Source: Gnetum montanum
Lineage: Eukaryota; Streptophyta; Gnetopsida; Gnetales; Gnetaceae
DNA: 54,308 bases
Assembly: GCA_015680685.1 (NCBI GenBank)
Contig: MNCI01018369.1
Span: forward strand, 347,888 to 402,195
Reading direction: 5' to 3'
Position 1 is the first letter of the stretch; the number at the start of each line of letters is the position of its first letter. The position numbers and the translations under genes are program-made. Under the pieces are notes generated by a model, which did no database searches, was not told where the DNA came from, and saw only the letters and a program-made list of their open reading frames with translations. Shown in pieces: positions 20,655-31,144 of this stretch.

Positions 20655-21129
20655 GTAAGTTTTTCTATTTTGTCTTGTCTCACTGTGTTGCAGCATGCAA
20701 TTTGTGTTGAGTGTAAAGAATTTTAGCTATGGTGCAAATTTTTCATCAATGACAGCGGTCTCCTAGGCAATAATGATACATTTTCATTGACTGAAAGGGC
20801 TATAAGTGAATTTACTTCTATTAGCAACGTGCGTGCTACTGTCATGGAACAACTAGCATTCGAAATCTTAGAATACTTGACCTGCTATGCTGACTTCTTT
20901 TCTAGATGTAGAAATCTCGGATGGCTGGATAGGGAATGGACCTTGGATCCTCCCCTCACTATTGCAGATGTGCAAAGGAAAATCCCTCCATTTCCTTTGC
21001 CATTCAGACCTGGTAAACTTCATTATGATGATGAATTATATCAATGTTATCAGTTAGTGATGATATGTGAAGTTGTCTCATTTTTTATTACCTTGGCTTA
21101 ATTATTGTTTTATGTGAGTAGTTAGGGAA

Positions 21130-22115
21130 TCACAGGAGATTACGAACATGGCTTCCGGTTGTGAGGCGAGCAATCTCTTTTTCTGCATGGTGATATAAAG
21201 GAGACACAACGCTGGCTTGGCCATAGAGCGGCCCTAGTTGTTTTGACCAATAACCTTTGGGAGGCTGGACTGATGCACCTGTTCTTGGCCATAACCCCTG
21301 ATGTTACTGCGGGTGAAATGTTGACCATAGTCAACTCCTTCAGTGAAGAAGTTGAGCGTCTCTACATACGTGTGCATAACGTGCTCGTAAATTTTGACAT
21401 CGATGCTCAGCTGTTCGTCAATCTCTTTGGGGTCCCCTCCAATGGCTTTCCTATAGAGGAAAAGTCGAAGAGGAGTGCCAAGTACCAAGAAGAGATAGAG
21501 GAGTGGTTAGGGGTTAAGAAGAAGGGTAAAGGAATTCCTGTCGATGGGATCGAGTTGGAAGTGGCCAACACCATTTACTCCCTTTTTTGAGCCCGGGCCT
21601 TCCCCAAGATACTCTTCCAAGGAAGATTCCTCACTATAGAGCAGGCCCGAATTATGTGAGAGGTCATGGAGGAGGGGACGCGATTCAATTGGGCCAACTA
21701 TTTTGCCGAAGGCCTACGCGTTGAAATGGTCAAGTTTCGCAAGAAGCTTGAATCCCGTTTCAATGTGCATTTTTCCTTTTTCATAGCTTGCTTTTGGCAT
21801 TTTGTCGAGTTTCTGGTAGTCCAAAGAAATGGAGTCTGGGTGCAGTAGGACCACAGCCAGATTTCCAAACCATGGATTTCCCACATTTTTGGCACTATCT
21901 GGTCGCAAGACCCTCCTGAAGGAATCAGGGAGTCATTGTCTGTAACGACTAAAAATATGGCAACGCCTCGAATGCGGGGTCAAGACAGCGTGGGTGGGGC
22001 ACTTCCTTCCTACATTGGCGATCTGTCGAGGGGGAAGTGCCTGGCAACTAAGATAGTGGACTTGTCGGTGCCACGGAAGAAGCCTCGTTTGACCAAGGAG
22101 CCCGTTGAGCCATAA
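21130..22115 (+). pseudogene. Long antisense ORF of unknown family
   Basis: One frame of about 325 codons carries a few stops (21588-21590, 21657-21659, about 21849) and ends with a basic tail (PRKKPRLTKEP) and TAA at 22113-22115. The middle is mixed alpha-helical in composition (EEVERLYIRVHNVL, KYQEEIEEWLGVKKKGKG). A possible splice acceptor lies just before GITGDYEHGF. I do not recognise the family. Known antisense extra ORFs of Tat elements are a possible relation, not tested. Confidence 0.5.
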
Positions 22116-23149
22116 AGTGGTGTGAGGTAGAAGATGTAGGTCAGGTTTCGGAGGAGTAATCCTTCAGTAGGTAAGCAAAGAAGTGTGCTAATGACTACAG
22201 TTATGCTGTGTATAGACACTTTTGCGTTGCATAATATTTATTGAACTAGAGTAAAACTTTGTGTTAATTGAGGACGTTGTATGATAGCGAAGGAGAAGGT
22301 TGTGGAAAGGTTAATCCCTGAAACAGGGGCTATGGTTTTACGATGTGAGGAAGAGGCCCTGGCTTTGGAAGAAGAGGCTCTAGTCAAAAAGGTGAGCAGT
22401 GCGTAGGTTCCTGTGCATGAGAAGGGAGCAGCAGTGGAAGATGCCGAAGTCCTTTCGGCCCAGACAAGAAGAGGTAAATGATTTGTGACTCTGTGAGGCT
22501 AACTTTTATAACATACTCGATTCTAGGTAATTGCTTCTAAAGGTTATATTGGTCATCGTAATGTCTCAATTATGTCCTTATATGGAACTTGTTCTACGTA
22601 ATAGGTGACCAGGACGTACACTTGTCAACAGTGACGACTCGATCCTGGGACAAATTTTCTGATAAATTCACCTTTATGGAAGGCATCATCCAAGATATGA
22701 TCGGTCGCTTGAAGCAAATCAATCCTGAAGCAGGTACACCATGATCATTACATAGAAGTTGTTCCATTGTGGTATTATGTTACCTAATTATGCATAACTG
22801 CCATTTTATGTTATTAGGAGCTCGACTTAGATGGGATCCGTCGGAGCCTATTGATCTAGACACCATCAAAGCCTCATCAGAAGTGACTGTCATGCCGTGC
22901 AGCATTTAGATGAGATGCGTAAATGTGCTATACACTCGACTCGCTCCTTATGGGAATGTCAAAGCGTAAACGAAGACCTTTGGAAGAGACTGCAAAGGTC
23001 GGAGAAGGAGAGGGTGGCTCTAGGTGATGAAGTGATTAGTGTTTGTAAAGTAAAAATAGGATAACTGATGAAAAAGTACGCGTAAACTGCATGGCAGTTA
23101 GATAACAAGGTTTACTTGCTACGTCTGTAATTGCTTCCTGATTGCTTTT

Positions 23150-23850
23150 ATTTTTAGTGACGCGTAAAGGCGAGGGGATTTATGACCCTTTTCCTTCATG
23201 TCAAAATCTTCCTCTTGGAATGGTAGTTCGGCCCAAGTTAGGCTGTCATCAGCCACTATTTCGGCTTGTTCGAGTATTTGGACAGGGGACTAATCTTTAG
23301 GNNNNNNNNNNNNNNNNNNNNNNNNNNNNNNNNNNNNNNNNNNNNNNNNNNNNNNNNNNNNNNNNNNNNNNNNNNNNNNNNNNNNNNNNNNNNNNNNNNN
23401 NNNNNNNNNNNNNNNNNNNNNNNNNNNNNNNNNNNNNNNNNNNNNNNNNNNNNNNNNNNNNNNNNNNNNNNNNNNNNNNNNNNNNNNNNNNNNNNNNNNN
23501 NNNNNNNNNNNNNNNNNNNNNNNNNNNNNNNNNAGATATGACGTTGTCGTAGGACTGATCTGATCGATCAGGCCTAGCTTATCCACTATGGGATATGGGA
23601 TGACATTAGCCGTCGCCCCATCATCTACATGCACTCTCCAGATCTGATGTTGGCCAACCCAGATGGTGATGAACATGGGCACCATTGTCACCTGACCTTT
23701 TTCTAGGTCATCCTTAATGGATTCATCACGAAAGGTCAATAGGGAAGGCCCAGGCTTCTCAACGGCGAGAGGAAGCATGATGGAATGAATTGCTTCTTCG
23801 TCCACTGGCAGGCTCTCGTCCATGGATATGGATGTTAGCATACGAACCAT
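23150..23850 (-). pseudogene. Aspartic protease of the Tat-like element, interrupted by a sequence gap
   Basis: Read on the minus strand, residues about 62-90 give ITIWVGQHQIWRVHVDDGAT and then NVIPYPIVDKLGL, a retropepsin active-site region with VDDGA in place of the usual D-T/S-G-A. The element at 52925-53662 has IRVGQCTICRVHVDNGVATN in the same place, and its protease shows what lies in the gap. The gap (N, 23302-23533) removes the rest of the fold. The left end (about 23150-23300) gives VQILEQAEIVADDSLTWAEL. It would cut the Gag-Pol precursor. Confidence 0.75.
23302..23533. other. Assembly gap, 232 N
   Basis: A run of undetermined bases lies inside the protease gene of the Tat-like element. 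Confidence 0.98.
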
Positions 23851-24426
23851 AGCCTCATGATGTTTCTATGACGTCATGAGTAAGTCATAAAGGCTCAATG
23901 TTGTATTTTTTTGTTTTAGAGCCTGTTTGACTTATGTAAAGGCATCAAAGAGATCCTGCCCACGATCTGGCTGCCTATCACCCTTTTCCTCTTCCATTCG
24001 TCCTAAGAGACGAATTTCTCAGGGAGGAGTGGCATTTGGTTGGGGGCTATGTTTCTTTTGGCTAGGAGAAGATGGTTGCGTTTGCGTAACTTTGTCGTTT
24101 TTAGAAAATGGGGCCAAGGGTACAGAAGCGAGGGGTTTAGGCTTTGGAAATCCTAGCGTAAGACGGTCCTTGGCCGTATCAGCTATCATACCTCCTTCTC
24201 CTTTTCTGTTAAGTTAGGATTGGGAGATTGACTTGGAGGTTTGCCTTTGCATAGGAGGAGCAGTTAATGGTTTTGGCACCCTGATGATGAAGGGTGTCTT
24301 AGGCGTAGGTGCGGGCTGGGCTACGACTTTACCGACAACGGGCTATCGAGAAGTTGTCTGAGAAGGGGCTCGGAGGATAAAAGGTTGCCTTGGAGCACCA
24401 CTTATCGATGCTGATAGATCTGTTGT

Positions 24427-26811
24427 TTAGGAGGAGTGAGGATGTGTTCGCAACATGAAAGGCTGCTTTGGTTGTGCCTGATTATCGCCTTCTGTTCCTA
24501 CCACGTTAATTGTGTACCTTGCGTTATTTGCATTTAACGGGTCTTGGTACACATGCATGGCTTGGTTTTCTGGGTGAGCTGGACTACTACTATCTAAGAT
24601 CATGTCACCTTGATCAATCATACGTTGAATGTCATCTTTCGACGCCCAGTAGTAATTCGTGTCATAACCACACAATTGATGGTAGTCGCAGAATCGGTCT
24701 AGCCTAAAGTTTTTGGGAACTGGTGGTTCATTAGGTTGGGCCAAGGAGGGGTTCTTGAGTAATTCACAATGGCGCCTGTGACATTTTAGAGCCTCCTAGG
24801 ACATCGCCTTGTGTCAGATATGACCGGTTCCTAGTAATTGCTTTAGAAGTTTTGAAGGCTTTACAGGTAGAGTTGCGTAATTTGAGCGGTCCTTACGCTC
24901 AAATTTTGGCCTCGGTTATGGAGGTGCTTCAGGGGTGGAAGGAGCTTCTTGATTGACACCATTTGAGCTAGTTGTTGGCTCGGCAGGCTCCGCAGTTGTT
25001 TTCTTTTTGTTGTTGTTTTTCTTCTTGGCCCCCTCAGCAACCGCCGCTACTATCATTGTCGTGGCTTTTCCCTTATCCTTACCCTTGCTGTGGGCATTCT
25101 TGTAGACCACATATGCTGGATTCTTACTAGCCTCCGTTGCATCCTGGATGCTCTTGGTCTAAGCAAAGGCTTGGCTAAGGGAACATGGAGCGAGGTAATA
25201 TAGCTTAGACTTGATAAAGTCATTGACGACTTCCTTGAAGATTGCCAGTAGATGGGCCTCCGTGATGGGTTCGCGGATTTTGTTCAAGGTGGCGCTCTAA
25301 CACTGTATGAACTTTTGGCCCAACTCGAGTGGGTCTTGCTTGACTCCCATGAGCTGGTCTAGCATGACTTTCAACTTCAGGTTGTACTTAAAATGAGTCA
25401 CAAACTAGGTTAGCAGCTCTTCCAAAGTTGAAATGGAAGCGCGTGGAAGTGCTCGATACCAATCCAGAGCTTTACCCGTTAAGGACATAGCAAAGACATG
25501 GATTATAGTATGCGGCCATTGTTACAGCAATAAGGACTCTAACCTAAAAGTGACTAGGTGGGCGTTGGAATCACCTTCCCCATTGTATTTTGTGAAATGG
25601 GGAAGGGGCATCCTAGGTGGAAATGATAGGATTGGGACTGCTGGACTAGAGGGCGTCATGTTAGAAATCCATGACTTGTACGGTGTCAGAACCAGTAGCC
25701 TTGAGATGCTTGACCTCTTTTGTAAGGGTTTGAATGAGTTGGAAGGCTTGGTCTAGACCTGTAGATGACGAGGTTGTTTGTGGAATGGTAGGAGGGGCCA
25801 CACCAGGTGGAGCAATGGAGGTGGTAGCTTGGCTGATGGTCGGTGCTAGCGGGATGGTCCTTGCAGGCGGTGCTGCTTGTGGCATCCACCATTCAGTAGT
25901 TGGTGCAGATGGGGTGACCACCATTGGTTGCGCTATTGGATACACTATTTGTGTAACCGAGGGCACCAACAACGATCCTGTAACTAGGTTTAGCGCTTGT
26001 GGGACTGGCTTTGATGATGGGGCATTTGCGCAGGATGCGCAACGAGTAGCATGTTTGAAACCCACCATGCTGTAGTGGTAGGCTCTATCGTGTGGGTCAG
26101 GATGAAGGTGGGTGTTGTAGGTAATTACGACATAGGTATTGCGTGCACATGTAGTGACACAGGCGCAGGTGTACGATGAGGTGGATTAGGTAATTGCACT
26201 TGCTGGGGAATGATTTGTGAGGGACCGTCTCCCGAGAAGATATTCGGAGAGAGAAAATGTAGGTGTAGTGAGTGTGAGACTCAATTGGTATTGGATAATG
26301 TCAGGGGCATGGTAACCATGAACAATGGATTTATGCGGGACGTCATGGAGGGAGGGGCCATGGTGAAATTAGCATGACTACGTCCTTCAGAGTGAGATTC
26401 TAGATCGTGTTGCCCATCATGAAGCGTTTCATCATGGAACAACACCTCTAGTTTTTTTGGCGATGTCTTTACCATCAGCATTTGATCCAGGATCCACTTT
26501 TGTTGGTTTGTTAGGGGCATAGTGGTGTTAGGTGAAGGAATAGATTCCTTCCCGTTGTAGTACATGAACTCGTACTCTCGTTTTTCCTCAAATTCTTGCG
26601 AATACATGGGCAGGTTTGCCGCTAGCTTAGCACAGAGGAAATTATAGTGTTCCCTGCGCTGAGCGTGTCCCTCAGGCTCCTTGTTTTGCAGCTTGAGAGA
26701 GCAGCGCAGTTGCATTGGACTAGTTGGTGGCTCGACCACAGGAAGTGTAACTTGCATGGTCCAATGGTTCTCTAGGTTGGCAGTGTTAACAGCTATGGTT
26801 GATGTAACCAT
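24427..26811 (-). pseudogene. Gag of the Tat-like element
   Basis: The N-terminal part is 26811-26281 (MVTSTIAVNTANLENHW). A Pro/Thr/Ala-rich linker is at 26068-25661. The capsid core (about 25600-25170) has FTKYNGEGDSNAHL, LTGKALDWYRALP and LGQKFIQC, matching the Ty3/gypsy gag family (DWY/ EWY block). A Lys-rich region is at 25110-24916. A Cys/His segment at 24744-24427 has FCDYHQLCGYDTNYYWASK, which resembles the Tat gag pattern CxxHQ..GH.T..C with the His and last Cys replaced by Tyr. In-frame stops separate these pieces. It would form the virus-like particle. The frame from 26811 may include the extra ORF that Ogre elements have before gag. Confidence 0.75.
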
Positions 26812-27323
26812 TTTCTACACGGTTTGGAAATAATGACGATAAGGGTAAAGATCAAAAGGGCAAAGGCAAACTAAGATAATAATCGGGGCTTTCTATCTTG
26901 TAGGATTCTAAAGGAATCGTCAAAGCGACTGATCTGCATCACACAATCTCATAAACAACATCGGAGGTATTACATTTACGTTGATTGACAATGGGTACAG
27001 ACAGCTTACAAGACTACCCATAAAATATGGATCAGATATGAAGGCCCTCCTTCTAGTGCCAGAAAACTTTAATGACAGAAAATGTTGGTCATTGGAAATA
27101 CAGAACGAAAGTCCATGTACATAGTTCTAACCCTGGATTCGTGCGAGGACCGTGCTAGAGAGAAAACAAATCCAAGGTGCCCTGAACGGTCTTGTCGATT
27201 AAGCAGGGACATTCTTGATTAGTAAAAATTTTGTGATATTTAGATGACAAACTGATGGTTCTTTATGAGAAGATATAATATTGTTAACTTCGAAGATAAT
27301 TGAAAACGATGTAATCGATTTAA
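26812..27323 (-). other. Leader between 5' LTR and gag
   Basis: About 500 bases hold no coding domain. No convincing primer-binding site was found at the LTR edge, and the inner LTR boundary (27324-27331) is itself uncertain. Confidence 0.5.
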
Positions 27324-28561
27324 AACGATTTGCGAGATTTGTGTGAATAAAAGATAAGAGATCAGATTTAGAATGCAGGCAATCTGAAGATCTGGGATTC
27401 AACTCACGAACCAAATATATTAGATACAATGATTACAAGTAGACTTTGATTTAAGTGAAGTACATGCCAACAACAAGAAGGCTGTTCAAAGATGAAGTAA
27501 GCAAAGGTCGATCTACCTTGTTCTGGTGGATCTGGATACAAGGAGGTTGGTCCCGAAGCAGAATGTCCATCAAGTAGCTATTTCTAACCAAAGGTTCTTG
27601 CCAATTGTCTTCGATACTCTTGCGGTTACTGATCCTCTTTGTTCTCTTGTCAATCCTTACTAAAAGGTGCCAAACATTGCCAATGAAAAAAAAATCGCCC
27701 ACAGAGAAAATCTGTTAATCTTAGGAGAAATTTTTTACCAACCCTTTGATCTTTGTCAACTGGAGTATTTATAAGATTAGGGTTAGGAGAAAAACACGGT
27801 TTAGATGATGCGTGTCTTGAACCTGCATAATGCTGTTGACCTGATGTGTTTGTTGCTAAAGCTTGCGGTGCCACACTGCGTAGCACGTCATAAACCACTC
27901 TTGTTTGGGCTTTGGTGATAGGCTGTTATTTGATTACGCTGCGATACGCTAGAGAGCGTATCGTGATGTATGAACTATTGATGCTCGTATTATACTACTT
28001 TTGTCTTTGTTTGTATTATGCTGCACCATGCCAGATTACGCTGCATCATACTAAATTACGCCTCATAGCGTAATTTAGCGTAAAATAGTGAACCTGCGGA
28101 CAATGGAAGTGTTGTCGCTGCACTTCCTCTATTTCTAATTAATCCTTTTGGGGTTTTATTACGCCACACTACGTAACGCAGTGCAATAGGCCCCTTAACC
28201 GAGAAAGAAAACTTGCTGAAATGCACGACATGCTGCAGATAATTGTCTAAGCCTTGAGATTTTTGCTGGGTCGTCGAAGTCTTGAATGTTTGCCATCTTT
28301 GATGTTGTGGTGGACTGCTTTTAACATTACGCTGCGTAACGCAACGTTATGCTATGTTGCGTAATGCAGCGTAGTATGCTAAACGTTGAGATTTTTGCAA
28401 CATAGGAAACTCACAAAGTTGAAGGCTTGCCGTCGTGCACCCATTGTTTTGTTTTGTCTTCTAAAATTTAATTGTACTGTGCTGTGCTTCATCGCGACTC
28501 CTTGCCTGAATCGCTAGATTTTGCCAAATTGTCGAGGCCTCGAAATTTTTATGGTGTTTCA
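27324..28561 (-). repeat. 5' LTR of the Tat-like element
   Basis: It pairs with 12729-13965. On the minus strand it starts TGAAACACC at 28561. The TATA box TATAAATA is at 27766-27773. The ATTACGCTGC-rich U3 (27830-28400) is repeated. The bases after 28561 (CCCCC) have no matching duplication at the left end, where the assembly is broken. Confidence 0.85.
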
Positions 28562-30091
28562 CCCCCAAATTATAATAAAACAAAGGTATATTAATCAAAT
28601 GGAAACATATACTTTTATTACATATGTCTCGCAAAACCCACCCCTTGAATCAAATGTGCTCCAACCAAGTGAGCAATACCCTACCCACTAAAACTATAAC
28701 CAATGAGGTTATTTTGCCAAAGAGTGTAGATCATAGCCTAGTTAGTGCACTCACATGATCTTGAAGCCAAAGAGTGTAGGCTGTAGCCTAGTTGACACAC
28801 TCACATGATTTCCTGTCATAGGTGCTAACTGCGAAGCCCAACACCCTTGCTAACTCGAAGACATCATTCTTGAAAAAGGTCCACATATATGGACAAAGTT
28901 CACAAAGTACCATGTTCCAAATTTATACACACATTAACTTTGAACTTGAATGATTTTTTCCTTTTGTATAGCATGGTTGAAACACCAATATCCTTTAGTA
29001 GTTATGGGAAATTTTTTAAAATGTTCTTCTTTTGTTTAACAAAAAAAGAAAAAAACCCCTTAAATAAAATTTCTTTAACCTTACATGAAGAGTTCAAAAG
29101 AAATTTTGTTTAAGAGTTTTTTCTTTTTTCTTTTTCTTTTTGGGCGTAGATACTCAAAGAGGTTAAGCTTTCACTTATCTACCAACCCTCTCAAAACCCT
29201 ACTTTGTGAAATGAGTACTATGGCTCTAAGTAATTATTTTATTACATTATATATATTTATACTTGGGAATTGGGACATGCCTTGAAATTAGCAGAGAAGG
29301 TGCTGGTATTAGAATTTGAACTAGTACCTTTAGAGTGGAAGGCATGTAACCCACTTATTCCTTAAGAGTTGAATTGCTAAAATATGCTAAGATGGACTGA
29401 AGTTTTGACCAATGTCGTGAACCCTAAGCTCAATCTACGTTTTGGTGCAAGTTGGGAAATTTGTTTTAGGTTCACACTTTCATCTATGGTAATGATGCTT
29501 GTTAAGAATGAGTTTCAACTATGGAAATGATACTTGTTAAGAATGGGTGGGGCCCTTGTTGTTGTTAAAGTAGGGGGTGGAACACCTGGGGCTTGCAAGA
29601 TAAGCCACTGCACAATCTTGTAGCATGGGTAGATAAAATTATCTTCATGTGAAGATAATATAATACTGAAACTAAAATCTCTATAAGTAGTTTTAGAATT
29701 CTTTTTATAGAATTTTTTAATTTTAATTTATAGCTTAAGTAGAATTAAAGTTCTTTAAGTGAATATTTATAATTGATAAGTTGTCATATTTGATGAAATT
29801 TTTAATCATCATGTGTTTCATGTATTTAGATTGATACCTCTACCACATCATCATTAATTAAAATGGTTAAAAAAATATAAATAAATTGGTTTTAAAAGGG
29901 AAATAATATATATAAATATATTAAAGGATGTTTATTTGGGCAAACAGAGTCCTGGGAGGATCTATAGATAAGTAAAAGCCTAACCTCTTCGAGTAGCCGA
30001 AGTCTTTGTCTTGAGAAACAAGCATCTTACCATCAGTTCAAATAAAGGTCCTAGATGATTTAATAGATGAAAAAGTTTTATTTCAAATATA
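28562..30091. other. AT-rich stretch between two elements, no gene
   Basis: No protein similarity was recognised. It contains a two-copy 50 bp direct repeat (28716-28815). Confidence 0.5.
28716..28815. repeat. 50 bp tandem duplication
   Basis: GCCAAAGAGTGTAG starts at 28716 and 28766. Each copy continues with ATAGCCTAGT or GTAGCCTAGT and CACTCACATGAT. Confidence 0.75.
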
Positions 30092-30096
30092 ATAAC
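30092..30096 (+). repeat. Left target-site duplication ATAAC
   Basis: Identical to 43255-43259, directly outside the two LTRs. Confidence 0.85.
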
Positions 30097-30983
30097 TGAT
30101 GAAGAGTCTTTAGTTAGCTGCATTGATGAGATCTCGTTAACACGACCCCATTGACGAGATCTCATCAACGTAGGGTTTTCCACGTTGATGTGTACTCGTC
30201 AACGTGGCATCCTAGTAGGTCTATAAATATGATGCCCCAATTGTGTTAATGGAGAGTTAGAATTTCAGTTACTAGTGGAACTCTTATAGTTTGTTTCCAT
30301 AAGAGATAGAATAATTTTCTAAGTGCCTATAGCAGGAGTTAAGGAGTGTATGGATCTTTATTTGAGCATTGTTGTACCTGAGCACTGCAGTGTGTGCGGC
30401 AATAAAGATGAGCTTTTTGATAAACCATGTAGCACTTGGACTAGCTTAATGATTTTTTATGTATTTATTATTTTTCATTAATTAAGTAGTTAAGCTAAGA
30501 TGATGAAGACTTTAAGTAATTAATTAATTAAGCTAAATAGACTAGCATACATAAGTACGAACACTTTGAGCATAGGTATAACACTTGGTAATCCCAGTAG
30601 TGCTTAACATTTGGTCGCTTAGCAATGTTGTATGTGTTTAGGATTTGTACTGAAAATGGGATCAGATGCTTATGTTAGGATAGTTAGTTATTAATTAGCA
30701 ATTAAATTAGTTGAACTAGTTAATTAATTTATTCTCAGTCTATTACCAACCTTAGATGAAAAAATATAAAATAATAAAAATCATGTGCTTCAATTACACT
30801 TAACCATACAATTGAGCCTCACAAGTGTAGTTGGGAAGACAATGATTGTTCCAAAATTAGATTCATCTTCTAGATTGAATCCTATGTACAAGAACACTAG
30901 GAATCCATGGAATTTGATTGGATCATGCATGCAATCCTTAGTGATTTGTATGGTTGGGTGTAGGGGTACCTCATCGCTCATCA
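30097..30983 (+). repeat. 5' LTR of the Athila-like element (887 bp)
   Basis: TATA box CTATAAATATG is near 30221. U3 has repeated CATTGACGAGATCTC and CAACGTGG words. It ends CTCATCA and is followed at once by the primer-binding site. Confidence 0.9.
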
Positions 30984-30984
30984 T

Positions 30985-31001
30985 TAGCATTGTTGCCAAG
31001 G
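30985..31001 (+). promoter_or_regulatory. Decayed tRNA-Asp-type primer-binding site
   Basis: TAGCATTGTTGCCAAGG lies one base after the LTR. The usual Athila site is TGGCGCCGTTGCCGGGG, complementary to the 3' end of plant tRNA-Asp. There are six differences, all transitions (G to A or C to T). Confidence 0.75.
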
Positions 31002-31144
31002 ATTCTTAGCCAGTATCGTGTGTTATCAATTTAGGATTAGTGAAAATTACTTAACATCATTGAAAATAACTTGACAAAGTTAAATCATAATAATTAATCA
31101 AAGCTATACTACAAGCACATTGAGAAATTATTTCTAATAAAAAT

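Larger units (their letters stand above)
19574..23064 (+). pseudogene. Antisense multi-exon gene inside the Tat-like element; main exon FCP1/NIF phosphatase-like
   Basis: The region is plus strand, opposite to the element. Exon A (19574-19692) starts ATGGCACCAAAGG and ends CCG|GTAAGT. Exon B (20205-20654) has acceptor TTATTATACAG and donor GCAG|GTAAGT. A joins B in phase. Exon B reads PVLIVLDIIGVLCC, then VVWFRRGAPGFLQFLL, YNVIVWSHLPGDVAAAILE, LRCLSWIWEMPRFNYY, NTLFVAHH and NPHGTVYYV, following the order of FCP1/NIF (HAD) phosphatases, but the DxD nucleophile motif is DII. A third open block (20727-21101) and a long one (about 21130-22115) resemble no family recognised. Exons at 22605-22733 and from about 22818 join in phase (INPEAG|ARLRWDP) and end in a coiled-coil-like stretch. 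In-frame stops and one frameshift near 22890 mark it as decayed. It may be a captured host gene or an element-encoded antisense ORF. Confidence 0.6.
12729..28561 (-). mobile_element. Tat/Ogre-like Ty3/gypsy retrotransposon, about 15.8 kb, with antisense gene insert
   Basis: The LTRs are at 27324-28561 (5') and 12729-13965 (3'). Element-strand order is LTR, leader, gag (26811-24427), protease (23850 to about 23150), a 4 kb interval, RT-RNase H, a second RNase H (19000-16620), integrase (about 16600-15522), a repeat-rich spacer, polypurine tract, LTR. A second RNase H after a degenerate first one, a large interval between protease and RT, and the protease-RT-RNase H-integrase order are features of the Tat group, including Ogre. 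About 14 differences are visible in the first 170 bp of the two LTRs, mostly transitions, so insertion is not recent. In-frame stops, a frameshift before the integrase core and a lost integrase Asp make it defective. Confidence 0.85.

Noticed and set aside
23927-24217. 96-codon plus-strand frame between gag and protease
   Set aside because: It is antisense to the gag-protease linker, has no splice context like the region at 19574-23064 and no recognisable family.
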